A stretch of DNA of 64,000 bases from CBDDGJ01 sp965227805 (lineage in GTDB: Bacteria; Pseudomonadota; Alphaproteobacteria; RS24): positions 248,001 to 312,000 of the forward strand of contig CBDDGJ010000003.1 of assembly GCA_965227805.1 (NCBI GenBank). The letters run 5' to 3'. Shown here in pieces: positions 20,958 to 29,453 of the stretch. The notes under the pieces are model-generated. The model did no database searches, was not told the DNA's origin, and saw nothing but the letters and a program-made list of their open reading frames with translations. Numbering within the stretch: the first letter of the stretch is position 1; every line of letters starts with the position of its first letter. A program made the position numbers and the translations under genes.

Positions 20958-23036
20958 CTAACAGCCTTTATAACTGTTTTCCACACAGATACGGGCATTT
21001 GTTTTCAGCTCGGATAATTTTTCCGGCGGTAATTTCGCGGTTAATTCTGCGTGAACATCTTTGGCGTTTTCATGCCCGCGTGCCACCGCAATGGTAAGCC
21101 ACATATAGCCTTTCGCAACATCTTTTTGCGTGCCCTGTCCGGCCAGATACATAACGCCCACATTATTTTGTGCGTCAAGGTGTCCCTGTTCAGCGGCAAG
21201 GTTAAACCATTTGAAGGCTTCCGCCTCATCATTAAGCACACCTTTACCCATGCGATAAGCCAAACCAAGATTATACTGTGCTTCCGGGTTTTGCGCCTCA
21301 GCTGCACGGCGATACCATTTAATCGCTGCCGCTTCATCCTTTTTCGTGCCGCGCCCGCGCAAATAGAGCGCCGCTAGACGGTTTTGCGCATCACTATTGC
21401 CTTGTTCAGCCGCTTTCAAATATAGATCAAACGCTTTTTGATAATCGCGTGTAACGCCCATGCCGCGTTCATAAAGCACACCAAGCGCAGATTGTGCCGC
21501 TACACTTCCCTTTTGTGCCGCAGGCGCGAGATAAGCAACCGCTTTTTCTGGATCGGGTTTGACGTCACCATTACCCAACACATAAAGCAAACCAAGCGTA
21601 TATTGCGCATCATTCGAATTTTGCTTTGCCGCTTTACTCAAATATTTAATGGCTTGTTTTGTGTCTTTCTTGACATAGTTACCAGACAGGTAAATATCGC
21701 CCAAATCTTCTTGTGCTTCGCGCGAATTACCCTGATCCGCCGCGCGTTTAAGCCATTTTATCCCTTCTTGCACATTCGCATCACCGCCTTTTCCCGAAAA
21801 ATAAAGCTGAGCAAGATTATATTGTCCACGCAAATTGCCCTGTTTTGCAGCCAAGTTAAACCATTGTCGTGCTATCTTGTAATCTTGTTTTACGCCATTC
21901 CCGCTCAGATAAAGCATACCAAGATTGGCTTGAGCTTCGGCATTATTTTGTTGTGCCGCCTTACCATACCATTCCAAAGCGGTAAGATAATTCTGCTTAA
22001 CGCCATGCCCTAGCTTATAAAGCGATGCCAAATCAACTTGCGCCACTGCAATACCTGCCTTTGCTGCCTCATCTAGTAAGGCTATGCCTTTTTCAATATC
22101 TTGCGTCACCCCGCGACCATTAAGATAAATCCATGCCAATTCCCGCTTGGCAAAACCACTTCCGCCTTCAGCCGATTTTGTAAACCATTCGGCAGCTTTT
22201 ACCCGCATTGAATAGGGAACGGCACCACGACCACCAAAGCCCTCTTTGTAAAGCAAGCCCATTCCATATTGTGCATTAATATTCCCGGCTTGTGCAAGCG
22301 GTTGCCAATGCGAGAGCGCTTCACTATATTTTTTGGCACGATATGCCGTTACCCCCGCCTGCATGGCAGATGGGTTAGGCACGCTTTTTTGAGTGTCTCC
22401 TTTTGCATTTGGTGCAATAGACGCTGTTTCCGGCGCGGTGCCTGGCGCTTTTAGAACGATTTTTGAAGCCGACTTTTCGGGTGTCGGTAATTGCTTTGGC
22501 GATTGGCGTGCGACTGTTTTTTGTGCGGCACGTTGCTGTGGTAGAGTCTTTGGCTGTTGCATGGCAGCATATTGTGCTGCCTGTTTTTTCCTGTCTTCTG
22601 CAATTTTCTCTTTTAGTGGTGCGGTGTCGCCATAAATAAATGGTGTCGATGGCACTTCAACACGCCCCGTTTCGCTGTAATTAAGGGACGTGTAAGGCGC
22701 ACCGCCAGAACCATTCTTTCTTGCATAAGGTGATTTGACAGCTTGGTTTATTATCCCCGCACCATTTATGGTATCATCACCCGAGGGCACACCATAAGCT
22801 GCATAATTCCAATTTTGCCGTTCACCCGCATCATCTCCAAAAGGCGCGCGCGTTTTGGTCCGTGCCTCACTTTGTGCAAGATTAACCATTGCTGTGTCAT
22901 AAGGCGGCACATAAACCAGTGCAGGCTGTGCCAGTGCAAACCCAAGCATGGCATAAAAAGCCACAATAATTGAGGTCGCGACATGTCCGGCCACTGTGTT
23001 AATGAAGGGCGCTACCCCTATTAAATATACACGCAT
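20958..23036 (-). CDS. Sel1-repeat protein with N-terminal membrane or signal segment
   Basis: The 692-residue product has a hydrophobic segment near residues 18-41 (probable signal peptide or anchor), a low-complexity Pro/Gln/Lys/Ala-rich linker to about residue 220, then eleven Sel1-like repeats of 36 residues, each with the AQ..LG.lY..G.GV..d...A..w...AA..G pattern. The tail is short and contains one Cys pair candidate (ARICVENSYKGC). Sel1 proteins are scaffolds, in alphaproteobacteria often linked to polysaccharide or signalling functions; the partner here is unknown. It is the first gene of the minus-strand run leading to panB. Confidence 0.85.
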   Translation of the reverse strand: MRVYLIGVAPFINTVAGHVATSIIVAFYAMLGFALAQPALVYVPPYDTAMVNLAQSEARTKTRAPFGDDAGERQNWNYAAYGVPSGDDTINGAGIINQAVKSPYARKNGSGGAPYTSLNYSETGRVEVPSTPFIYGDTAPLKEKIAEDRKKQAAQYAAMQQPKTLPQQRAAQKTVARQSPKQLPTPEKSASKIVLKAPGTAPETASIAPNAKGDTQKSVPNPSAMQAGVTAYRAKKYSEALSHWQPLAQAGNINAQYGMGLLYKEGFGGRGAVPYSMRVKAAEWFTKSAEGGSGFAKRELAWIYLNGRGVTQDIEKGIALLDEAAKAGIAVAQVDLASLYKLGHGVKQNYLTALEWYGKAAQQNNAEAQANLGMLYLSGNGVKQDYKIARQWFNLAAKQGNLRGQYNLAQLYFSGKGGDANVQEGIKWLKRAADQGNSREAQEDLGDIYLSGNYVKKDTKQAIKYLSKAAKQNSNDAQYTLGLLYVLGNGDVKPDPEKAVAYLAPAAQKGSVAAQSALGVLYERGMGVTRDYQKAFDLYLKAAEQGNSDAQNRLAALYLRGRGTKKDEAAAIKWYRRAAEAQNPEAQYNLGLAYRMGKGVLNDEAEAFKWFNLAAEQGHLDAQNNVGVMYLAGQGTQKDVAKGYMWLTIAVARGHENAKDVHAELTAKLPPEKLSELKTNARICVENSYKGC

Positions 23037-23439
23037 AATCCCCTCTGCTCCTTTATTTATCGTTTCTCGGTTGCTTTTATTATTTCACATAATTTTTTCA
23101 CTTCACTGTGGTATAAGCACCAATGCTTCAGGCTCCCGCAAGCCTATTCGTTTAAGTCTTTGCAGCCGACACAAATAAATTATATCTATGGCATCACAGC
23201 AAACGAATCAAAAACGAATCACTTGATTCTATACTATTAAAATATATTATCAATTATTACTTCAAAAAATTTATATTAGCTAATTACTTATATATATTTA
23301 CTTAAATATTTAGATGAATCAACGAATCACAAATCATGAGTCTGGTTGACTGTTTCATAATCGTGCTGTTCATGCGAAACTTATGCCACCGCGCGCACTT
23401 GTGTGATATTATATACGAAAGTCTTGAAAGGGAGGACAC
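23037..23439. other. AT-rich divergent intergenic region
   Basis: This 403-bp region separates the divergent Sel1 and DUF898 genes and should hold promoters for both. No gene is convincing in it. Its notable content is a cluster of six GANTC sites, annotated separately. The plus-strand gene has a good ribosome site (GGGAGG) just before 23440. Confidence 0.6.
23205..23342. promoter_or_regulatory. Cluster of six GANTC (CcrM-type methylation) sites
   Basis: GANTC occurs at 23205, 23216, 23225, 23316, 23324 and 23338. A random sequence would give about one site per 256 bp, less in most alphaproteobacterial genomes. Four of the six sit in an ACGAATCA or similar context, arranged as two groups of three. 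CcrM methylation of such sites in promoters couples transcription to replication in Caulobacter relatives; that role is inferred here. Confidence 0.5.
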
Positions 23440-24483
23440 ATGACAAGTACCCCTATAAAATTCTCTGGCACTGGAAAAGAGTTTTTCGGCATCTGGATGA
23501 GCAATCTTTTTTTATCGATTATCACGCTTGGCATTTATTCGGCCTGGGCGAAAGTTAGGCAGCAAAAATATTTTTATGGGAATACCACCATTCATGGCGA
23601 AAGCCTGGTTTATCACGCCAGCGGCTTACAGATTTTAGTCGGGCGCATGATCGCTTTGCTCTTATTTTCAGTTTATATTTTCGTAAGTGAGCTCAATCTC
23701 ACCCTTAATTTGCTGAGCATAGTGGGGCTCACGCTTGTGCTGCCATTCATCATCAACCAGACCTTGCGTTTTCGCGCGCGCATGACCTCTTGGCATAATG
23801 TGCATTTCAAATGGCACGGCACCTATTGGCAAAGCCTGCAAGCCTTTGTGCTTTATCCATTACTGGGCGTGTTTTCATTCGGCTTATTACTTCCCATTGC
23901 TGTGCGCCAACTAAATAAATATCTGGCAAATACGCTCAGTTTAGGGAATATTTATTTTTCTGCCCAATTTACATATCGTATTTTTTACGGGCTTTTCGGG
24001 CGCACAATTTTAATATTCATACCAGCTATACTTATCCTTTACATGCTTATATCGCCTTTTTTCACCCAAATATTATCGGGAGACGAAGCCGTGCCGGCGC
24101 AAAGCACTGATTTTTTTCTACAGATATATGTCGTAGGTCTTGTGGCCGCCTTTTTTGCCTATCTGATTGTGCGGCCTGCCTACACAGCATGGGCACGTAA
24201 TATTTTCTTCAACGCCCTTAAATTAGGGGATGTCGCCCATTTCAGCGCGCACCTTTCAGCGCGCCGCTATAGCTGGATCATAGTGAGCAATTTCTTTATC
24301 TTAATCGGAACATTTTTTCTGGCAACGCCCTGGACACAAATACGCCACTATAAATATCTATGCGATAAAACCGAGGTAACGCTTGACCCGGAACAAATAA
24401 ATTTACGCGGCAAAGAAGATGCGGAAAACTCAGCCATTGCTGAGGAATTCTCGCTCTTTCAAGATATTGATATAGGCCTATAG
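23440..24483 (+). CDS. DUF898 (YjgN-family) multi-pass membrane protein
   Basis: The 347-residue product shows the family's N-terminal signature, F.GtG.E.FgIW..N..L...TLGIYsaWAKVR..KYFYGNT, and at least six hydrophobic segments. The function of YjgN/DUF898 proteins is unknown. An M48 metalloprotease gene starts 4 bp after its stop, and this pairing occurs widely, so the two probably act together on the inner membrane. The ATG at 23440 is preceded by GGGAGGACAC, a clear ribosome-binding site. Confidence 0.9.
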   Translation: MTSTPIKFSGTGKEFFGIWMSNLFLSIITLGIYSAWAKVRQQKYFYGNTTIHGESLVYHASGLQILVGRMIALLLFSVYIFVSELNLTLNLLSIVGLTLVLPFIINQTLRFRARMTSWHNVHFKWHGTYWQSLQAFVLYPLLGVFSFGLLLPIAVRQLNKYLANTLSLGNIYFSAQFTYRIFYGLFGRTILIFIPAILILYMLISPFFTQILSGDEAVPAQSTDFFLQIYVVGLVAAFFAYLIVRPAYTAWARNIFFNALKLGDVAHFSAHLSARRYSWIIVSNFFILIGTFFLATPWTQIRHYKYLCDKTEVTLDPEQINLRGKEDAENSAIAEEFSLFQDIDIGL

Positions 24484-24487
24484 CCTT

Positions 24488-25537
24488 ATGGAAATTTTCG
24501 GCACGCTGCACCTACCGCATTCAAGCACGCAAACACAGGCGCGCCTAGAATTGCGGGCAGGCATATTGTATCTTTCATATGATGGCGAAGATATGCCCGT
24601 TAAGATTGCACGTGTAGAATCCGCCATTCCCGGTGTGCCACGCTATATTTATTTTACGTCTGGTCACCGCTTGTTACCCGATGCCGCGACACCGCCCGAA
24701 TTTTGGCGACAGATACAACCACGCGGCACGCATTTTCTTTCATGGCTGGAACATTTTTCTCTTATAAAAACCGGGCTTTTTCTCGCGATTATGGCCGTTT
24801 GTATTATTGGCCTGCGCCTATCCATGCCATTTTTTGTCGGCACTGCCCTCCCCTTTATACCGGAACATTATGATGCGGTGATCGGCGAAAACTTTTACAA
24901 AGAACTCAAACGCCTAGATTTTTCAGATAGTGCCTTGCCGCAAGAACGACAAAGCCGCATACAAAAACGCGCCGATGCACTGGCCCGTGCTGCAGGCTTT
25001 CGCACACCACCTAAAGTTTATTTCCATAAATCAGAACGGTTAATCGGGGCAAATGCGCTTGCATTCCCCGGTGGGCCGGTGGTGATTACCGATGAATTTG
25101 TCACCCTTATGGGGGAAGATGAACGCCGTGCCGACGAAAAAATTATTGGCGTTATCGCGCATGAATTTGGTCATATTAAAGCCCGCCACAGCATGCAAAG
25201 CCTGTTGCTGAGTGTCGGCTATATTACGCTTGCAACTTTTATGTTAGGCGGCAGTGACACGCTTTTAGAAGAATTGGCAGGGGCAGGCATTATTATAATG
25301 CAGCTTGAAAATGCACGTATCAATGAAACCGAAGCCGATTATTTGGGGCAAATTTATTTGCACAAAGCCCAGCGCGACCCGCAAGACTTAACTGCTGCAA
25401 TGCAAGATTTACAGGATTTTATATGTGAAGATCGCGACCGTAAAACATGTGATGAAAGCCGCATACCTGCCTGGTTATCCACCCACCCGCTTACATCCAA
25501 GCGTATAAATCATTTACAAAATTTTGTGCCGCATTAG
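24488..25537 (+). CDS. M48-family membrane-associated metalloprotease
   Basis: The 349-residue protein has a soluble N-terminal part, a membrane segment around residues 94-115, and an M48 peptidase domain with the zinc site HEFGH at residues 225-229 and the third ligand in NETEADYLG further on. It ends with STHPLTSKRI, typical of the YcaL/LoiP/BepA branch. It lies in an operon with the DUF898 gene. It probably cleaves or checks envelope proteins; the substrate cannot be told. The stop overlaps the stop of the convergent glycosyltransferase gene by 4 bp. Confidence 0.9.
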   Translation: MEIFGTLHLPHSSTQTQARLELRAGILYLSYDGEDMPVKIARVESAIPGVPRYIYFTSGHRLLPDAATPPEFWRQIQPRGTHFLSWLEHFSLIKTGLFLAIMAVCIIGLRLSMPFFVGTALPFIPEHYDAVIGENFYKELKRLDFSDSALPQERQSRIQKRADALARAAGFRTPPKVYFHKSERLIGANALAFPGGPVVITDEFVTLMGEDERRADEKIIGVIAHEFGHIKARHSMQSLLLSVGYITLATFMLGGSDTLLEELAGAGIIIMQLENARINETEADYLGQIYLHKAQRDPQDLTAAMQDLQDFICEDRDRKTCDESRIPAWLSTHPLTSKRINHLQNFVPH

Positions 25538-26598
25538 TCGAAAATATGCTCGCATAATGCATGAAAGACATGCGCGCCAGTAAAATTCTCAAGATAAGCC
25601 TGTTGCGCGGCTTTGCCAAATTTGCGGCGCATTTTATGATTTTCAAGCGCAGTTAATAAGGCTTTGTCCAATTCGGCTTCATCTGTCGGGTCAATCGTCC
25701 ACCCCGTTTTTTCATGCGTCACCGCATCCACCATACCACCTTCGCATCCGGCAAATGCAGGCACACCGAAACGCGCCGCTTCAACATAAACAATGCCAAA
25801 GCCTTCTACGCTTCTCCCATGACGATAGCTCGGCATAAGAAATAAATCGGCGTGCTTTAGCATGTCATCACGCACAGCATCATCCACCGCGCCTAGAAAC
25901 GTAATATTTTCCTCCAGGCCCTTCGCACCTGCCAAGGCGCGCACTTCCGCCGCCTGTGGCCCATCACCAATAATTGACCAGCGATAAGCAGGTAGTTTAT
26001 CGCGCAAGCGATACAGGGCTTCAATGGTTAAGCGCACGCCTTTGCGCTCTTCAAGCCTGCCAATACTCACAATATGAACAGGCGCATTTTTTGTGCGCGC
26101 CCGCAGCGGCGGCGCATCATCTGGCAGCATATAGGTTGGCGGAATCACTGTTTTTTTTACGCCATCAAGCGGATAAATTGTTTCAGCAAGCGCCAGCGTA
26201 TACTGCGAGATTGCCACAAAATGACTGGCACGCGCCAAGGCGTTGCGAATATGGTTTAGCTGTTTTTCAGATTTCAAATATTCCTGCCCCATCGCCAAAA
26301 CCGTAATGTTTTTATGCCCACGGGGCACCGCAGCAACCGATTTCCAGCTATCGCAAATCACCATATCTTCGGGGTGCAAATGGCGGCTTAGCAAAAAACG
26401 CTTTACGCTAGAGCGCCATAATTTCGGTTGTTTTGAAAAAATAACATCATAATTTCCATGTGTAGCCGGCGGCGCATGGTCGGGACACACAAAGGTCTGT
26501 ATGCCGCGTTGTGCACATTTTTCTGCAAGCGCACCCATAACCGCTTGCATGCCGCCCTGCCGGGGCGGGAATGTCTGTGTAACAAGAAAAACACGCAT
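25534..26598 (-). CDS. GT4-family glycosyltransferase
   Basis: The 354-residue product has the GT-B fold layout: an N-terminal domain beginning MRVFLVTQTFPPRQGGMQ (flexible glycine loop) and a C-terminal nucleotide-sugar domain with VSIGRLEERKGVRLTIEAL, IIGDGP, ITFLGAV and a closing EGFGIVYVEAARFGVP segment that carries the EX7E-type glutamates. This is the retaining GT4 family. The acceptor is unknown; a lipopolysaccharide, capsule or glycolipid is likely. It stands alone, with unrelated genes on either side. Confidence 0.9.
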   Translation of the reverse strand: MRVFLVTQTFPPRQGGMQAVMGALAEKCAQRGIQTFVCPDHAPPATHGNYDVIFSKQPKLWRSSVKRFLLSRHLHPEDMVICDSWKSVAAVPRGHKNITVLAMGQEYLKSEKQLNHIRNALARASHFVAISQYTLALAETIYPLDGVKKTVIPPTYMLPDDAPPLRARTKNAPVHIVSIGRLEERKGVRLTIEALYRLRDKLPAYRWSIIGDGPQAAEVRALAGAKGLEENITFLGAVDDAVRDDMLKHADLFLMPSYRHGRSVEGFGIVYVEAARFGVPAFAGCEGGMVDAVTHEKTGWTIDPTDEAELDKALLTALENHKMRRKFGKAAQQAYLENFTGAHVFHALCEHIFD

Positions 26599-27065
26599 GA
26601 AAAAAACTTAACCTATTTGCTTACATGCGGCAATAGACACTTTTAACGTAGGGAAAACGGCATGCTGCTCTCATTCTGATTCACACAAAACGCGTGAAGC
26701 CCTGTCCATAAGGTGCTGGACAGCCCACACAATATCGTCGATATTACGCACTCTGAATGGGCGCTTGCAGGCTGCCCCTTTACCGATTGCCAAAAATATA
26801 GCTATCAAAAGAAAAACGCGAATAATATGTATATCGCCAAAATACACATTGCGCTGTGCCCGGGCAGACACTTTTTTTCCTTGTGCACCGGGGGTATCGC
26901 AAAGGCGGTTTCATTTTATTCGTCCTAATCCCTTCCATCGGCGTCCTCCCTTAACCTTATCAATTACACGCGAAAATCGGGCGGGCTTCATCATTATTTT
27001 TTGCTTGTAATTTTTAGTGGGACAGACATGATAAGAAGGAAACAAATAAAAGGAGAGGTAATCAC
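26599..27065. other. Intergenic region with little recognisable content
   Basis: This 467-bp gap separates two divergent genes. It has a small hairpin (CTGTCC / GGACAG at 26702-26723), a 10-bp palindrome TGCCCGGGCA at 26857-26866, and one weak minus-strand small ORF listed separately. Close to 27066 there is a strong ribosome site, AGGAGAGG, for the next gene. Confidence 0.5.
26671..26871 (-). CDS. Possible small membrane protein (66 aa)
   Basis: A GTG-start frame is preceded by AAGGA with 6-7 bases of spacing. The predicted 66-residue product has one hydrophobic segment (about residues 16-32) followed by a basic, Cys-containing tail. I do not recognise it. The ribosome site and membrane segment favour a real gene; the short length and the lack of family argue against. 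Confidence 0.25.
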   Translation of the reverse strand: MSARAQRNVYFGDIHIIRVFLLIAIFLAIGKGAACKRPFRVRNIDDIVWAVQHLMDRASRVLCESE

Positions 27066-27395
27066 ATGGCGATAAAAACATTAACAGAAGATTTTGCCGT
27101 AAGCTCGCAACTTGACACACAGGGCATAAAGGCGGTCATAGATGCGGGCTATCGCACCATTATTTGCAACCGTCCGGATAGTGAAGCTGGCGCCATCGCC
27201 CATACACACTTAAAACAACAAGCCGCCCACCATAATGTCGCGCTAATTTATCAACCCGTTGTAGGCCATGCGCTCACCCCCGCCGATGCACGCCACATGG
27301 CTGATATTCTAAAAGACGCCCCAAAGCCCGTGCTCGCCTATTGCCGCAGTGGGGCACGCTGCGAAAAGCTCTATGACATGGTGCAGCAATTATAA
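27066..27395 (+). CDS. DUF442 / TIGR01244-family phosphatase-like protein (BLH domain)
   Basis: The 109-residue product matches the small rhodanese- or phosphatase-like family that often occurs alone or fused to persulfide dioxygenase-like metallohydrolases in proteobacteria. Key features are YRTIICNRPDSE near residue 30, DARHMADIL and the active loop YCRSGARC with the nucleophile Cys near residue 98. Members are linked to sulfide or sulfane-sulfur metabolism; the substrate here is not known. A strong ribosome site (AGGAGAGG) precedes the ATG. Confidence 0.88.
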   Translation: MAIKTLTEDFAVSSQLDTQGIKAVIDAGYRTIICNRPDSEAGAIAHTHLKQQAAHHNVALIYQPVVGHALTPADARHMADILKDAPKPVLAYCRSGARCEKLYDMVQQL

Positions 27396-27415
27396 GTTAT
27401 ATCATTTAAGAAAAA

Positions 27416-27491
27416 TGGTGCCGGCACACGGACTTGAACCGCGGACCCTCTGATTACAAATCAGATGCTCTACCAACTGAGCTATACCGGC
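27416..27491 (-). tRNA. tRNA-Thr (anticodon TGT)
   Basis: The minus strand folds into a full cloverleaf: acceptor GCCGGTA paired with TGCCGGC, anticodon loop TTTGTAA giving anticodon TGT, a GGTTCAAGTCC T-arm, and an encoded 3' CCA. It decodes ACA threonine codons (and other ACN by wobble). It stands between the DUF442 gene and lptF. Confidence 0.97.
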
Positions 27492-27574
27492 CTTGCATGA
27501 CAATACACCTCGCACTTTATAAACGGTTTTGCACCCAAAAAACAATAGAGATTTTATATCTTTATTATATCACC

Positions 27575-28681
27575 CTATCGCGGCCATAAATGCGGTTCAT
27601 AGCGGCGAAATAAATAAACCCCCAAAGTTAAAATAACCAAACATGGCCAGGCAATTAAAAAGGGCAGGAATCCAATATTTTGCGCCGCATTTTGAGATAA
27701 AATACTGGTGACAATATAATAAAATACCGCAAGGCTTACTGTTATAAAAACTTGCCGTGCATAACCACCACGCTGGATAGAACGGGTAGACATAAAAGCC
27801 GCCGCAAGCAAAGCAAATATAAGCGGCGCAATCGTCGCAATAACCAATTCAAAAAAATATGACCGCATTTTCAAAATGGTCTGTTCTTTTTTAATCCCCA
27901 GTTTTTCTGGCGCGATAAGCTGGTGCACCATAAGCTGACGCACATGTAAATTAGCTAATACCAATGGGCGACGTTTCTTTTGTAAAATCGGCAAACGGTA
28001 CTCAGAAAAACTGATAATACGACTTTGCCCGCCTGTAGCTTCATTGCGCAAAATCATACCATCGTAAAGTAGCAATACCGCACCGGATTGCACTTGAGTT
28101 AAAATTCCCTTTTTCGCGATATAACTTGCATAAGGACGCGCCCGCGTATCATACACCACCACATTATTTAATGTGCCCTCATCATTACGACTTTCTGCAT
28201 AAGCCGTTACATTGCTAATAACATCACGAAACACACCCGGCTCTATCGCATTACCAATATAATTACGTTCCAGATTATCACGCTGAAAGCGCAAAACCTG
28301 TAACGCATAAGGCGATACATAAAAGGATAAAACAACCTGCACACCAATCACCAAAGCCGTTAGCACCATAACAGGTTTGAGCAACACCCATGGGCGAACC
28401 CCCGCGCTTAAAAAAATAAAATATTCCTGATCCGTAAACATACGGTGAAATAATATAATCGTGCCGATTAACAAAGCTGGCCCCAAAATATAGTGAATGA
28501 GTGCGGGTAAAAATAATAAAGATAATTCCAGCACCAAAAAACCGGATGCACCCAAGATTAAATAATCATCAACCGTATTTAATATTTGCACCAGCCAAAA
28601 TATGGCGACGAAAATAAACGTAATAATAATTATATTTCTACTAAGGCGCCGAAACAAATAGCTAAAAGTAAGTGTAGTCAT
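27575..28681 (-). CDS. lptF: LPS export ABC transporter permease LptF
   Basis: The 368-residue product is of the YjgP/YjgQ permease family, which extracts lipopolysaccharide from the inner membrane with LptB and hands it to LptC/A. It has about three N-terminal membrane segments, a periplasmic beta-jellyroll region (residues ~130-260; GVFRDVISNVTAYAE, VLLLYDGMILRNE), and three C-terminal membrane segments. The order resembles LptF rather than LptG, based mainly on the YIFLSAGVRP and EPGVF motifs. LptG usually follows directly; no lptG is visible here. Confidence 0.85.
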   Translation of the reverse strand: MTTLTFSYLFRRLSRNIIIITFIFVAIFWLVQILNTVDDYLILGASGFLVLELSLLFLPALIHYILGPALLIGTIILFHRMFTDQEYFIFLSAGVRPWVLLKPVMVLTALVIGVQVVLSFYVSPYALQVLRFQRDNLERNYIGNAIEPGVFRDVISNVTAYAESRNDEGTLNNVVVYDTRARPYASYIAKKGILTQVQSGAVLLLYDGMILRNEATGGQSRIISFSEYRLPILQKKRRPLVLANLHVRQLMVHQLIAPEKLGIKKEQTILKMRSYFFELVIATIAPLIFALLAAAFMSTRSIQRGGYARQVFITVSLAVFYYIVTSILSQNAAQNIGFLPFLIAWPCLVILTLGVYLFRRYEPHLWPR

Positions 28682-28689
28682 TTATTCAA

Positions 28690-29370
28690 TCAGGTAAAAT
28701 TAACTGCCTTAAAGTTCATTTTTTCAAATATGTTTTTTTCCTGTGCAACCATATCTGCTATTAAGGGACTATCTAAAAAGCGGTTAAAAGCAGCATATAG
28801 ATTTTCGCCATCTTGCGGGCGCAGCTGATAACCCGTATGAAGAAGATTGATAAGTTGTGTAAACACCGCAATATCTGCAATTGATAAATCTGCTCCGTAA
28901 AAATACCTATCTTTTTGTAAAAATTGTGTGAGATAAGGAAAATGTTTTTTACGTAATGCCTCAACACCATTTTGTGCTGCATCCATATCGGGCGATTTGC
29001 CGGCCGCGATGTTAAAAAATATAGGGCGAAACACATTAAGCCCAATATCAGCTGCAAATGCGGTATCCGCATATTCCTCTATCCATAACGCATGGGCATA
29101 ATGTGCCGCCGCGTGCGGATAAAATGAGGGTGTGGGCACATATTTTTCAAAATAGGCGCAAATGGCCGAGCTATCATTGATGATAAGCGCGTCTCCATCT
29201 GTTTCGATAATTAAAGCAGGAATACGTTTTAAGGGGTTAATGTCAAAAAACCAATCTGGCATGGAAAGCGGGCTTACGCTTTTATCCCATTCATACTCTA
29301 TATTTTTATGCATTGCGATGATATTTACTTTACGCACAAAAGGCGAGAGCGGCGATCCGATAAGTTTCAT
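28690..29370 (-). CDS. Glutathione S-transferase family protein
   Basis: The 226-residue product has a thioredoxin-fold N-terminal domain (MKLIGSPLSPFVRKVNI, with Ser in the usual activating position, and RIPALI with a cis-Pro, then NDSSAI for glutathione binding) and an all-helical C-terminal domain containing ADLSIADIAVF. The start at 29370 is preferred over an upstream in-frame ATG at 29439, because it has AGGAAAAC upstream and begins exactly where the GST fold begins. It ends 8 bp from the lptF start, so the two may share a transcript. Substrate unknown. Confidence 0.9.
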   Translation of the reverse strand: MKLIGSPLSPFVRKVNIIAMHKNIEYEWDKSVSPLSMPDWFFDINPLKRIPALIIETDGDALIINDSSAICAYFEKYVPTPSFYPHAAAHYAHALWIEEYADTAFAADIGLNVFRPIFFNIAAGKSPDMDAAQNGVEALRKKHFPYLTQFLQKDRYFYGADLSIADIAVFTQLINLLHTGYQLRPQDGENLYAAFNRFLDSPLIADMVAQEKNIFEKMNFKAVNFT

Positions 29371-29453
29371 TTGTTTTCCTAAACATAGTGACAATATAAA
29401 TTTGATGCTTATGATAGACGAAAATAAGATAAAAGTCATTAAGGAGAATAAAA

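Noticed and set aside
21438..22013. 191-codon plus-strand frame opposite the Sel1 gene
   Set aside because: It lies opposite regular 36-residue Sel1 repeats; the periodic Cys/Ile-rich product is a by-product of antisense repeats.
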